Source: Ruegeria sp. HKCCD8929
GTDB lineage: Bacteria > Pseudomonadota > Alphaproteobacteria > Rhodobacterales > Rhodobacteraceae
Length of the DNA: 64,000 nt
NCBI RefSeq assembly: GCF_013031405.1
Contig: NZ_WPZY01000011.1
Span: 95,686-159,685, forward strand
Reading direction: 5' to 3'
Shown: positions 9,462 to 17,994 of the stretch, piece after piece
Numbering within the stretch: position 1 is the stretch's first letter
How the letters are laid out: every line of letters starts with the position of its first letter
The notes under the pieces: model-generated
The model's input: the letters and a program-made list of their open reading frames with translations, nothing else
Told to the model about the DNA's origin: nothing
Databases searched by the model: none
Position numbers and translations under genes: made by a program

Positions 9462-9567
9462 GTCAAAAATGGCGGCAAATAATTTGCCGCCCCCTCTTCT
9501 ATCTGTCGCCACATAGATTAAACTGCTGCCTCCGAGTCGAAAAGCCGAGTTCGTAAGGATCAGTGCG

Positions 9568-10191
9568 ATGACGAAACCAGACCCGTTCGGGTTCGATATG
9601 TCGGTCTCGAGTGCCAAGAAGAAGAACCCGCGCGGGCGGCGGGGCATGTCGGGCGCGTCCGAGACCTCGGTCCGTGTCTGCGATCACGAGGGCTGCCAGG
9701 AGGCGGGCAAGTTCCGCGCGCCCAAGGCGCCGGACGTGCTGGATGATTTCTACTGGTTCTGCCAGCAGCATGTGCGCGAGTACAATCAGAAGTGGAACTT
9801 CTTCGATGGCACCACCGAGGCCGAGCTGAATGCGCAGCGCTCGAAGGACAAGGTGTGGGAGCGCGAGACCAAGCCGATGGGCGATCCCGAGGCGCGCGCC
9901 TGGGCGCGGCTGGGCATCGAGGACCCGCATCAGGTGCTGGGCGAGAACGCCACCAAGAACCCGGGCCGCAGCGCCGGCGGCGGGCGGCGGCTGCCTCCGA
10001 CCGAGCGCCGGGCGGTCGAGATCCTGGAGGCCAAGGACACCTGGACCAAGGCCGAGGTGCGCAAGGCCTACAAGAAGCTGATCAAGGTGCTGCACCCGGA
10101 CATGAATGGCGGCGACCGCAGCCAGGAAGAACAGCTGCAGGAAGTGGTCTGGGCTTGGGACCAGATCAAGGACAGCAAGAACTTCAAGTAG
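9568..10191 (+). CDS. J-domain protein (DnaJ-like, C-terminal J domain)
   Basis: 207 residues. The C-terminal 65 residues hold a J domain with helix II KAYKKLIKVL and the invariant HPD (about 186-188 in LHPDMNGGD), which should stimulate DnaK ATPase. The N-terminal part has two Cys pairs (VCDHEGCQ, WFCQQH) that could bind a metal, and the family-typical ETSVRVCDHEGCQEAGKFRAP. It is not DnaJ itself because the zinc-finger and substrate domains are missing. This gene next to bolA and upstream of cobS is a common Rhodobacterales arrangement. Confidence 0.9.
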   Translation: MTKPDPFGFDMSVSSAKKKNPRGRRGMSGASETSVRVCDHEGCQEAGKFRAPKAPDVLDDFYWFCQQHVREYNQKWNFFDGTTEAELNAQRSKDKVWERETKPMGDPEARAWARLGIEDPHQVLGENATKNPGRSAGGGRRLPPTERRAVEILEAKDTWTKAEVRKAYKKLIKVLHPDMNGGDRSQEEQLQEVVWAWDQIKDSKNFK

Positions 10192-10360
10192 GGTTTGGAC
10201 AGGCCGTGCCCTGCGGGGCTGGCCGTCTCTCTTAAAACGAGTTCGGCTAATCAGGGCTGTTGTCGAGCGCGGCCTGATCGGAATTCCTGTCTGGCACTCG
10301 GGGGCGTTTCAAAGCATAGTTCCGGTGCTTTGATATCCCCTCTGGCAACGACCCGTCCTG

Positions 10361-10915
10361 ATGCGCATCCCCTTGATTATTTGTGCCATTTCCCTGTGCG
10401 GGTTCCTTGCGGCACTGCTTTACCCTGCCGGGTCCGATTGGCTGTTGCTGGTCCTCCCCTGTTTGGCGGCCAGTTTGATACTGCTTGTCAAAGCGTGGCG
10501 CATCCGTATCCGGGTGTCCGGCAATTGGGTGATTGTGGACGGGTCGAATGTCATGCACTGGAAAGAGGGCACACCAGATATCGGAACCCTGCACGAAGTG
10601 TTGTCCGCGCTTGTAGACGCTGGCCTGAAACCGAGTGTCGTCTTCGATGCCAACGCAGGATACAAGCTCGCCGACCGGCATATGAATGATCGCGTATTGG
10701 CACGCGCGCTGGGCCTGCCGGTGAGCCGCATCATGGTCGCACCAAAAGGAACGCCCGCGGATCCATTGATTTTGCGCGCCGCAAGGGAGTCCGGCGCTCA
10801 GATCGTGACGAACGACCGGTTTCGAGACTGGGCCGAAGACTATTCTGATGTGTTGAAATCCAGAGCCCCGGTTCAGGGTGGATACAGGCAGGGCAAGCTC
10901 TGGCTGTCGCTTTGA
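10361..10915 (+). CDS. Membrane-anchored NYN/PIN-like ribonuclease
   Basis: 184 residues. Two hydrophobic segments (about 4-22 and 25-45) precede a soluble domain that starts NWVIVDGSNVMHWKEG, followed by VVFDANAGYKLADR, MNDRVLARALG and QIVTNDRFRDWAEDY. The acidic residues in DGSN, DAN and TNDRFRD match the active site of NYN / Zc3h12a-like nucleases, so RNA cleavage is likely. Most bacterial NYN proteins lack membrane helices, so tethering is notable. It interrupts the usual J-domain to cobS adjacency. Confidence 0.8.
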   Translation: MRIPLIICAISLCGFLAALLYPAGSDWLLLVLPCLAASLILLVKAWRIRIRVSGNWVIVDGSNVMHWKEGTPDIGTLHEVLSALVDAGLKPSVVFDANAGYKLADRHMNDRVLARALGLPVSRIMVAPKGTPADPLILRAARESGAQIVTNDRFRDWAEDYSDVLKSRAPVQGGYRQGKLWLSL

Positions 10916-11114
10916 GCGGCTGGTGCGACATCCTCGCCTGTATCAGGGCGTGAGCGGAAAAAGGTTACGCTCCAATGATCATAAGGCCAGTTTGAAATAA
11001 ACATCTGGCTAGCTCTGCGCAGGCGGCGCACTTCCCCTTGCTCTCCCCGGCTATATGTTGCACCACACACGGGTTCAAACCCGGTGAACGGGGCAAAGGA
11101 TAAGGACGAAACCC

Positions 11115-12101
11115 ATGGCCGACGGATCGATTGATATCAATGCAAAACCCACCGAGGATATCTCGGTCCGCGAAGTGTTTGGCATCGACTCGGACATGGC
11201 GGTCAAGGGCTTTGCCGAGCGCAGCGACCGGGTGCCGGTGATCGACCACACCTACAAGTTCGACCCCGAGACCACGCTGGCGATTCTGGCCGGTTTCGCC
11301 CATAACCGGCGGGTGATGATCCAGGGTTATCACGGCACCGGCAAGTCGACCCATATCGAGCAGGTGGCCGCACGTCTGAACTGGCCTGCGGTGCGGGTGA
11401 ACCTGGACAGCCATATCAGCCGGATCGACCTGATCGGCAAGGACGCGATCAAGCTGCGCGACGGCAAGCAGGTGACCGAGTTTCACGAGGGCATCCTGCC
11501 CTGGGCGCTGCGCAATCCGGTGGCCATCGTGTTCGACGAATATGATGCCGGCCGCGCGGATGTGATGTTCGTGATCCAGCGGGTGCTGGAGCATGACGGC
11601 AAGCTGACCCTGCTGGACCAGAACGAGATCATCACGCCGAACCCCAACTTTCGCCTGTTCGCCACCGCCAACACTGTGGGTCTGGGCGATACGACGGGCC
11701 TGTATCACGGGGTGCAGCAGATCAACCAGGCGCAGATGGACCGCTGGTCGCTGGTCTCGACGCTGAACTATCTGAGCCACGACGCCGAGACCATGATCGT
11801 GCTGTCGAAGGCGCCGCATTACAACACCGCGCAGGGGCGCAAGACCGTGAGCCAGATGGTGACGGTGGCCGACCTGACGCGGACCGCGTTCATGAACGGC
11901 GATCTCAGCACCGTCATGAGCCCGCGGACGGTGATCAACTGGGCCCAGAATGCCGAGATCTTCCGCAATGTGGGCTATGCCTTCCGTCTGTCGTTCCTGA
12001 ACAAGTGCGACGAGTTGGAGCGGCAGACCGTGGCCGAGTTCTATCAGCGCTGCTTTGACGAAGAGCTGCCGGAGAGTGCGGCGAGTGCGAGCTTGGGGTG
12101 A
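11115..12101 (+). CDS. cobS: Cobaltochelatase subunit CobS (AAA+ ATPase)
   Basis: 328-residue ATPase of the CobNST complex, which inserts cobalt into hydrogenobyrinic acid a,c-diamide in aerobic cobalamin synthesis. The Walker A motif GYHGTGKST lies at about 71-79 and a Walker B-like [11 protein letters not shown] at about 137-147; the opening [13 protein letters not shown] is family-specific. The stop overlaps the start of the next gene (GTGA). cobT follows after two inserted genes; cobN is not in the window. Confidence 0.96.
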   Translation: MADGSIDINAKPTEDISVREVFGIDSDMAVKGFAERSDRVPVIDHTYKFDPETTLAILAGFAHNRRVMIQGYHGTGKSTHIEQVAARLNWPAVRVNLDSHISRIDLIGKDAIKLRDGKQVTEFHEGILPWALRNPVAIVFDEYDAGRADVMFVIQRVLEHDGKLTLLDQNEIITPNPNFRLFATANTVGLGDTTGLYHGVQQINQAQMDRWSLVSTLNYLSHDAETMIVLSKAPHYNTAQGRKTVSQMVTVADLTRTAFMNGDLSTVMSPRTVINWAQNAEIFRNVGYAFRLSFLNKCDELERQTVAEFYQRCFDEELPESAASASLG

Positions 12102-12496
12102 GACAGGGAGCAGCCATAGCTCTCGCGACAGCGGCTTTGCTGAGTTTCACCTCAGCCTCGCCCGCGAGAGCGATGAATTGTGGCTATCCTTTTTCGAGCG
12201 GCGCCCTTGCGCATGCGCAGTGGAACCTGCTGCCTAACTCAATTGCGTCGTGTCTGGTTTTTGCGGGACAGCCTGCACTCTACTATGAGCCGGATGGCGA
12301 TGGTGGTCTGTCACCGCTGGGCTGGAGAGTTGGTGAGGGTCCGACCTACTTTCTTTTCGACGAGGTTCGTAGTGTCGATGGCAAGATCTACCTGGGCACC
12401 GTACCGGGCAACTCTGAAAGATGCGCATATTCCGGCCGGCTGTTCCTGCCGGCGGCTGGCATGACCTGTTACTTCCGCGACGAGCAACCGGGATGA
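12098..12496 (+). CDS. Secreted small Cys-containing protein, unknown
   Basis: 132 residues starting at GTG 12098, overlapping the cobS stop. A signal peptide with a cleavage site near SPARA-MNC is clear. The mature part of about 107 residues has four Cys (NCG, SCL, RCA, TCY), enough for two disulfides, and several aromatic and glycine-rich turns, suggesting a compact periplasmic or exported beta protein. I do not recognise the family. Coupling to cobS is odd for a secreted protein, and it may simply use the cobS transcript. Confidence 0.65.
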   Translation: MRQGAAIALATAALLSFTSASPARAMNCGYPFSSGALAHAQWNLLPNSIASCLVFAGQPALYYEPDGDGGLSPLGWRVGEGPTYFLFDEVRSVDGKIYLGTVPGNSERCAYSGRLFLPAAGMTCYFRDEQPG

Positions 12497-12542
12497 GCAA
12501 GGTTCAAACGGCTACACCGATCCTGTTTGGAAGGTAATGAAG

Positions 12543-13244
12543 ATGCATATCGGCTTGATTGGCGGGATCGGAGTTGCGGCGACGGTGGTTTATTATCAGC
12601 GGCTGAGTGCGGCTGTGGCTGCGCGTGGCAAGCCGTTGGAGCTGACCATCGTGCAGGCGGATGTGCAGGAGCTGATCCGCAACAATCTGGCGGATGAGCG
12701 GGAGGCGCAGGCGCAGGTTTATGCGGGGCTGATCGACCGGCTGAAAGCGGCCGGGGCGGATTGCGCGGCGATCACCTCGCTGGGCGGGCATTTCTGTTAC
12801 GCAGAAACCGTTGCGCGGTCGTCCCTGCCGATGGTGTCTGCGGTCAAACCGCTGGATGCGTATTTCGCGTCGCAAGGGTACGGGACCGTGGGGCTGCTGG
12901 GCACGCGGGTGGTGATGCGGACGAAGCTCTACGGGCAGTTGGTGCAGTCCCGGGCGGTGGCGCTTGAGGACGAGATCGAGACCCTGGGGCAGACCTATCT
13001 GGATATGGCCGTGGCTGGCGCATGCTCTGACGCGGATCGGGCGACGTTTCTGAGCGCGGGACAGCGCATGGTGGATGATCTGGGCGCGGATGCCATCGTG
13101 CTGGCGGGCACCGATCTGAATCTGGCCTTTGACGGGCAGAGCCCGGGGTATACTGTGGTTGACGCGCTGGATGTGCATGTGGATGTGCTGGCGCGGCTGG
13201 CAACCCGTGAGATGACGCTTGAGCAAGCAGGGGCAGACAGATGA
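12543..13244 (+). CDS. Aspartate/glutamate racemase-superfamily protein lacking both catalytic Cys
   Basis: 233 residues from ATG 12543, which has GGAAGG 8 bases upstream; ATG 12537 is too close to that site. The fold is recognisable from [16 protein letters not shown] at the start, the hinge [14 protein letters not shown] and [16 protein letters not shown] near the end. In active members the two catalytic cysteines sit in PCNTAH and LGCTEL; here the same places read TSLGGH and LAGTDL, so both are replaced. Racemisation by the usual two-base Cys mechanism is therefore unlikely. The stop overlaps the cobT start (ATGA). Confidence 0.8.
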   Translation: MHIGLIGGIGVAATVVYYQRLSAAVAARGKPLELTIVQADVQELIRNNLADEREAQAQVYAGLIDRLKAAGADCAAITSLGGHFCYAETVARSSLPMVSAVKPLDAYFASQGYGTVGLLGTRVVMRTKLYGQLVQSRAVALEDEIETLGQTYLDMAVAGACSDADRATFLSAGQRMVDDLGADAIVLAGTDLNLAFDGQSPGYTVVDALDVHVDVLARLATREMTLEQAGADR

Positions 13245-15118
13245 GCAAACCCTCCGACAACCCTGCCGATCCGTTCAAGAAGGCGCTGGCCGAAGCCACC
13301 AAGGTGATGGCCGACGACCCGGAGCTGTCCGTCAGCTATACGGTCGATCCGTCGGGCATGTCGGGCGACTCGATGCGCCTGCCGCAGGTGAGCCGCCGGA
13401 TGAGCCGCGAAGAGGTGCTGCTGGCGCGCGGGACGGCGGATGCACTGGCGTTGCAGCGCAAATATCACGACGACGCGACGCACAACCGCTATGCGCCCCC
13501 CGGTGACATGGCGCGCGATCTCTATGAGGCGATGGAGACGGCCCGGTGCGAGGCGATGGGCGCGCGGGACATGCCCGGGACCGCGTCCAATATCGACGTC
13601 AAGATCAGCCACGAGGCGATCCGGCGCGGCTATGACCAGTGCAAGCAGCCGTCCGAGGCGCCCTTGCCGGTGGCGGCGGGTTATCTGATCCGGCATCTGG
13701 CCACCGGGCGCGATCTGCCGCCGGCCGCCGAGAACGTGATGAACTTGTGGCGCGGCTTCATCGAGGAGCAGGCGGGCGGGACGCTGGAGAACCTGGCAGA
13801 CATCCTGTCGGATCAGACCGAGTTCGCCCGGTTCGCCCGGCAGGTGATCGACGATCTGGGCTATGGCGACCAGTTGGGCGAGGACCCCGACGAGTTGGAC
13901 GAGGATCAGGAGGATCAGGCCGAGGACGACGCTGACGAACAGCCCGATCCCGACAGCACCGGGCAGGACGATCAGGACGAACAGGACGCCGACGCCAACC
14001 CGGAACAGACGCAGGAAGAGCAGCAGGACCAATCTCAGGCCCAGGTCTCGATGGACGAGATGGCCGAGGATGAGATGGGCGATGAGGCCGAGATGCCCGA
14101 GGGCGAGGCGCCGCTGGAGCCGCCTGCCCCGCCGCCCGCGTCCGAGGCGGACCCGGATTACAAGGTGTATCTGAACACGCATGACGAGGAGATCGACGCC
14201 GAGGATCTGGCGGAGCCTGCCGAGCTGGAGCGGTTGCGGGCCTATCTGGATCAGCAGTTGGAGCCTTTGAAAGGCGCCGTGTCGCGGCTGGCCAACAAGC
14301 TGCAGCGCCGGTTGCAGGCGCAGCAGAACCGGTCGTGGGAGTTTGATCGGGAAGAAGGCATTCTGGATGCAGGCCGCCTGGCGCGGGTGGTGGCGAACCC
14401 GACGACGCCGCTGAGTTTCAAGGTCGAGAAGGATACCGAGTTCCGGGACACGGTGGTGACTTTGTTGCTGGATAACTCAGGCTCGATGCGCGGGCGTCCG
14501 ATCTCGATCGCGGCGATCTGTGCCGACGTGCTGGCGCGGACGCTGGAACGCTGCAATGTGAAGGTCGAAATTCTGGGCTTTACCACCCGGGCGTGGAAAG
14601 GCGGTCAGGCGCGCGAGGCGTGGTTGAACGATGGCCGTCCGCAGCAGCCGGGGCGGCTGAACGATCTGCGTCATATCGTCTACAAGGGCGCCGATGCGCC
14701 CTGGCGGCGGGCGCGGCCCAATTTGGGCCTGATGATGAAAGAGGGCCTGCTGAAGGAAAACATCGACGGCGAGGCGCTGGAATGGGCGCACCGGCGGATG
14801 CTGGCGCGGCGCGAGCAGCGCAAGATCCTCATGGTGATCTCCGATGGCGCGCCGGTCGACGATTCAACTTTGAGCGTCAACCCCGCGAATTACCTGGAAA
14901 AACACCTGCGTGACGTGATCGCCATGGTCGAAAAACGAAAGATGGTCGAGCTGCTGGCCATCGGCATCGGCCACGACGTGACGCGGTACTATGACCGGGC
15001 GGTGACGATCACGGATGTGGAGCAACTGGCCGGTGCGATGACCGAACAACTGGCGGCCCTGTTCGACAGCGACCCGCGGGCGCGGGCCCGGGTGATGGGG
15101 ATGAAAAAGGCCAGCTAG
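13241..15118 (+). CDS. cobT: Cobaltochelatase subunit CobT
   Basis: 625 residues. The N-terminal helical domain is followed by a very acidic linker (about residues 210-310, runs such as [14 protein letters not shown]) and a C-terminal von Willebrand A domain with the metal-ion site in [11 protein letters not shown] at about 407-417 and [12 protein letters not shown]. CobT partners CobS in the ATP-driven magnesium-chelatase-like motor for cobalt insertion. It starts within the stop of the racemase-like gene, so cobS - secreted protein - racemase-like - cobT form one coupled transcription unit. Confidence 0.96.
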   Translation: MSKPSDNPADPFKKALAEATKVMADDPELSVSYTVDPSGMSGDSMRLPQVSRRMSREEVLLARGTADALALQRKYHDDATHNRYAPPGDMARDLYEAMETARCEAMGARDMPGTASNIDVKISHEAIRRGYDQCKQPSEAPLPVAAGYLIRHLATGRDLPPAAENVMNLWRGFIEEQAGGTLENLADILSDQTEFARFARQVIDDLGYGDQLGEDPDELDEDQEDQAEDDADEQPDPDSTGQDDQDEQDADANPEQTQEEQQDQSQAQVSMDEMAEDEMGDEAEMPEGEAPLEPPAPPPASEADPDYKVYLNTHDEEIDAEDLAEPAELERLRAYLDQQLEPLKGAVSRLANKLQRRLQAQQNRSWEFDREEGILDAGRLARVVANPTTPLSFKVEKDTEFRDTVVTLLLDNSGSMRGRPISIAAICADVLARTLERCNVKVEILGFTTRAWKGGQAREAWLNDGRPQQPGRLNDLRHIVYKGADAPWRRARPNLGLMMKEGLLKENIDGEALEWAHRRMLARREQRKILMVISDGAPVDDSTLSVNPANYLEKHLRDVIAMVEKRKMVELLAIGIGHDVTRYYDRAVTITDVEQLAGAMTEQLAALFDSDPRARARVMGMKKAS

Positions 15119-15279
15119 GTTTGCTGGCCCTGCCGTGTCGGGCGGAGCACGAAACTTGAGAGCCATCTGAGCGCGATCTGCATGATCCGCATTTCCGGTT
15201 TGAATTGTGGACCGGCGTGCTTGGGTCTGTGCCGGACGGCGGGATGGCGCAGCAATGCGGTATCGAAGGGAGGCATCAT
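15115..15279 (-). CDS. Possible small ORF (54 aa), unknown
   Basis: In the roughly 300-base gap after cobT, the minus strand has tandem ATGs at 15279 and 15276 preceded by AGGAG at a spacing of 8, followed by 54 codons ([20 protein letters not shown] ... RPTRQGQQT) ending in a TAG that overlaps the cobT stop. It is very basic (many Arg and His) with one short amphipathic segment ([13 protein letters not shown]). The ribosome site is good, but the codon pattern alone does not prove a gene. Nothing else was recognised in 15119-15421. Confidence 0.35.
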   Translation of the reverse strand: MMPPFDTALLRHPAVRHRPKHAGPQFKPEMRIMQIALRWLSSFVLRPTRQGQQT

Positions 15280-15421
15280 TTGGGGGTCTCCTGTCTGGTT
15301 GCCTCCAATGTGGCGATCGCCCGGCCTGCCCGCTTGAAGGCGGTCCTGAGAAACGCCCGAGAAACCCTTGGGAAAGCTATTCAACCTTGTGACCCCGGGT
15401 GAAACGGAGTGTATTCGGCCC

Positions 15422-16588
15422 ATGCGCTATGAATTTGCAGATTGTGTGCTGGACGTCGACCGCCACGTGCTGCTGCGCGGCGGCAAGACGGTTCCGGTAG
15501 AGCCGCAGGTGTTCGACCTGCTGGAACTGCTGGCCGAGAGCCCGGGCAAGCTGGTTGCGCGGGACCAGATCATCGAACGGGTCTGGAACGGCCGCTTTGT
15601 CTCGGACTCGACGATCAGCGCCCGGATCGCGGCGGCCCGCAAGGCGGTGGGCGACGATGGCAAGGCGCAGCGGATCATCAAAACGGTTGTGCGGCGTGGT
15701 CTGCAGATGGCGGCGGAGGTCAGGAACGATGCCGGGCCGGCGCGTGACAGCAACCGGAGCACGCAGCAGCTGAGATATGCGCGCGGCAGCGGCGGTCAGG
15801 CGATTGCGTTTGCTCTGTCGGGAGACGGCCCGCCGGTCCTGCGGGTCGGCTCGATCGTCTACGATCTAGAGGCCGAATGGCGGCTGGCCTCGGAACGCGC
15901 CTATCTTAGGGCGATGGAGGCCAGGTTCACCATGCTGCGCTACAACAAGCGCGACCAGACCCATTGGGACGATCCCTGTCACACCAATTACGAAGGCGTG
16001 GCCGAAGATATTCTCGCGGTGACCCAAGCTGCGGGGTTTGACCGTTTTGCCATCGTATCCGAGTTCGGGGGCATATTCTCGGCGCTTCGGTTTGCGACCC
16101 GGTATCCGGATCGCGTCAGCAGGCTGGCCATCGTCGGCGGCTGGGCCGAGGGCCGTGACCACCGCGAGGATGTGGAGGGGCCGGATTCGATCCGCACCCT
16201 CATCATCGAAGGCTGGAAGGACCCCGGCAGCGGATATGCCGTCGGCTCGTTGCTGAGCTATTTCCCCGAGGGGCCGCTGGACACCGTGCGCGAGATCGTG
16301 CGCGAGATGCAGGCGCTCTATTCGGTCGAGCAAAAGCTGTATCAGCGGGACAGCGGGAACACCGCGTCGGTGCTGCATCTGCTGCCTCAGGTGCAATGCC
16401 CGACCCTGGTTCTGCACGGGCGCAACAGTGCGGTGCATCCGCTGTCCGAGGCGCGGAAGCTGGCGGCGGGCATTCCCGACGCCTCGCTGGTCATTCTGGA
16501 AACCGCAAACCACATCCCGCTGCCGGGCAACGACGTCTATGACACCTATATCGAGACCCTGCAGGAGTTCCTTGGGGGTGGGGAGTAG
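15422..16588 (+). CDS. Winged-helix regulator fused to a degenerate alpha/beta-hydrolase domain
   Basis: 388 residues from ATG 15422. Residues 1-100 are an OmpR/CadC-type winged helix (EPQVFDLLELLAESPGKLV, ERVWNGRFVSDSTISARIAA, IIKTVVRRGLQM). Residues about 125-388 have an alpha/beta-hydrolase fold, but the nucleophile elbow reads IVSEFGG, putting Glu where Ser is expected, the acid position reads HGRNSAVHP (Asn for Asp), and His remains in ETANHIPLP. I infer a transcription factor whose hydrolase-like domain senses a ligand rather than cleaving it. No transmembrane helix is seen, unlike CadC/ToxR. It stands alone in its direction and no target is evident. Confidence 0.8.
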   Translation: MRYEFADCVLDVDRHVLLRGGKTVPVEPQVFDLLELLAESPGKLVARDQIIERVWNGRFVSDSTISARIAAARKAVGDDGKAQRIIKTVVRRGLQMAAEVRNDAGPARDSNRSTQQLRYARGSGGQAIAFALSGDGPPVLRVGSIVYDLEAEWRLASERAYLRAMEARFTMLRYNKRDQTHWDDPCHTNYEGVAEDILAVTQAAGFDRFAIVSEFGGIFSALRFATRYPDRVSRLAIVGGWAEGRDHREDVEGPDSIRTLIIEGWKDPGSGYAVGSLLSYFPEGPLDTVREIVREMQALYSVEQKLYQRDSGNTASVLHLLPQVQCPTLVLHGRNSAVHPLSEARKLAAGIPDASLVILETANHIPLPGNDVYDTYIETLQEFLGGGE

Positions 16589-16880
16589 CTTGATGCCTGG
16601 ATTGTGGACTGTTGACCGTCGCGCCTACGAGCCGACGAAGCTGGGTTCTGGATACAGCTACGCCGGGTCGTCAGGCATGCTTGCCCCAAACTTCGAGCAT
16701 TTCTGACCCAATGACCCCTGTCGGGACCATTTGCAAACTGCAGGCGAATGTCCGGTTCTTTGCGTCTATCTATCTGGCCGGTGCCATCAAGGTGCTGCCA
16801 ACCAAGTAACATGATCCACCATGTGTTCCGCTTGAACCCTCATGTCGCGATTCACATGATCGCCCTGGAGTTTCGATGCC
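16589..16880. other. Intergenic, no gene recognised
   Basis: This 292-base gap lies between the winged-helix fusion gene and the convergent marR gene. Short open frames exist on both strands but none has a ribosome site and protein-like composition together. No repeat or strong terminator was seen. Confidence 0.5.
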
Positions 16881-17327
16881 CTACTCAGGTCTGATACCGG
16901 CGGCCTTTTGGAGCAGTTTCACAACCCTCTGCCGCTCTGCCGTCGTAAGATCGGCTAGCACGTCATCGTTCACCCGTTTGACGATCCTGGGAAGCTCAGA
17001 AGCTTTTTGCCGCCCCGCCTCGGTCAGGTAAATCAGAAACGACCGGCGGCTGTTGGGATCAGGTCGTCGCTCGGCAAAACCGGCCTCTACCAGCGCATCG
17101 ACATTTCGGCTGGTGAAGTACTCAGGAAAATTCAGCTTCTCCCCCAGGGACCGTTGGTTGATGCCATCTTCATCCGCCAACAGCATCAAGTTGGCGAAAA
17201 TCTTGACGTCGACGTCCACTTCTTTCAGCGCCAACTTCATCTTTGCATCGATGTCGCGGGCAAGCGTCTGGATGAGGAACCCGAAGCTTCCCTCACGAAT
17301 GTGCTTTGTACTTTTGATCTGCGTCAT
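16881..17327 (-). CDS. MarR family transcriptional regulator
   Basis: 148 residues from ATG 17327, chosen because AGGAG lies 10 bases upstream; ATG 17348 lacks one. Helices and wing read FANLMLLADEDGINQRSLGEKL, FTSRNVDALVEAGFAERRPD and NSRRSFLIYLTEAGRQ, the MarR recognition helix and beta wing. MarR dimers repress divergent genes and release DNA on binding phenolic or oxidant ligands. The 150-base divergent region to the EF-hand gene holds two inverted repeats, so this protein probably controls itself and the downstream redox/efflux genes. Confidence 0.88.
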   Translation of the reverse strand: MTQIKSTKHIREGSFGFLIQTLARDIDAKMKLALKEVDVDVKIFANLMLLADEDGINQRSLGEKLNFPEYFTSRNVDALVEAGFAERRPDPNSRRSFLIYLTEAGRQKASELPRIVKRVNDDVLADLTTAERQRVVKLLQKAAGIRPE

Positions 17328-17365
17328 CAGGAATGCACTCCTGATCATGGCATTAACCCCAATGC

Positions 17366-17420
17366 TTGCAACGAACAAGTGTTGCAATAGATTTTGCATT
17401 TACAATTCTTGTAGATGCAA
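17366..17420. promoter_or_regulatory. Two inverted repeats, probable MarR operators
   Basis: TTGCAAC (17366-17372) and GTTGCAA (17381-17387) form a perfect 7-base inverted repeat with 8 bases between. TTGCATTTACAA (17394-17405) and TTGTAGATGCAA (17409-17420) form a 12-base repeat with one mismatch around TTC. Both lie between the divergent marR and EF-hand genes and share a TTGCA half site, as expected of a dimeric winged-helix regulator. Assignment to the adjacent MarR is inference from position and symmetry. Confidence 0.65.
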
Positions 17421-17478
17421 GTATTGCGAAAACAAGTCAAGCACACCTTTGAGTCGGACCATTCGAAAGGCACTGTTC

Positions 17479-17964
17479 ATGAAAAAGAAGATCATCTCCC
17501 TGTCCCTAGGCGTATTGCTGGTTGCGCCAACGATACTTGCCGCAGATGAGAATGAGGGGCGCAGGCTGGCAGAACTGGCCTTTGCATCCGTCGACAGCGC
17601 GGAGCGCGGATTCATCGACATGGGCGAATTCACGACTTTCGGGACGGATGTGTTTGCCTCGATGGACGGCGATGAAAACGGAAAGATCTCGCTCGACGAG
17701 TATATGGGATGGGATTACGGCATGGTTTCGGTCGCCGAAGAGCGGGATCGGATGGATGCCTACGAGACCGCGCTACGGGTCGTCTTTGCCTTCCGCGATC
17801 GTGACGGAGACGGCGAGATCAACAAAACCGAGCATCGCCAATCGATGAACTTCGATTTCCAGCGAGCGGATCTGAATGGGGATGCGGTCCTGACAGAGCG
17901 TGAGTTCCTAAATGGGTTCCCCGTCATGGTGGCGTTGAGGGCCGCCCTGGACCCCGATCTTTGA
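17479..17964 (+). CDS. Periplasmic EF-hand calcium-binding protein
   Basis: 161 residues from ATG 17479. The first 21 residues (MKKKIISLSLGVLLVAPTILA) are a signal peptide ending near ILA-ADE. Four EF-hand-like loops follow: a degenerate DSAERGFIDMGEF, then MDGDENGKISLDEY, RDRDGDGEINKTEH and ADLNGDAVLTEREF, the last three having good acidic positions for calcium. It probably senses or buffers calcium in the periplasm. It is the first gene after the divergent MarR promoter and is followed after 30 bases by the flavocytochrome gene. Confidence 0.88.
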   Translation: MKKKIISLSLGVLLVAPTILAADENEGRRLAELAFASVDSAERGFIDMGEFTTFGTDVFASMDGDENGKISLDEYMGWDYGMVSVAEERDRMDAYETALRVVFAFRDRDGDGEINKTEHRQSMNFDFQRADLNGDAVLTEREFLNGFPVMVALRAALDPDL

Positions 17965-17994
17965 TGTGTCGATCAAACAAGAGGAAATGGAGCG

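Noticed and set aside
11070..11083. GGTTCAAACC looks like a tRNA T-arm upstream of cobS.
   Set aside because: It is a short CGGGTT/AACCCG hairpin with no acceptor, D or anticodon arm around it.
16546..16812. An 88-codon minus-strand open frame in the gap before marR.
   Set aside because: Overlaps the end of the fusion gene, has no ribosome site and low-complexity arginine-rich composition.
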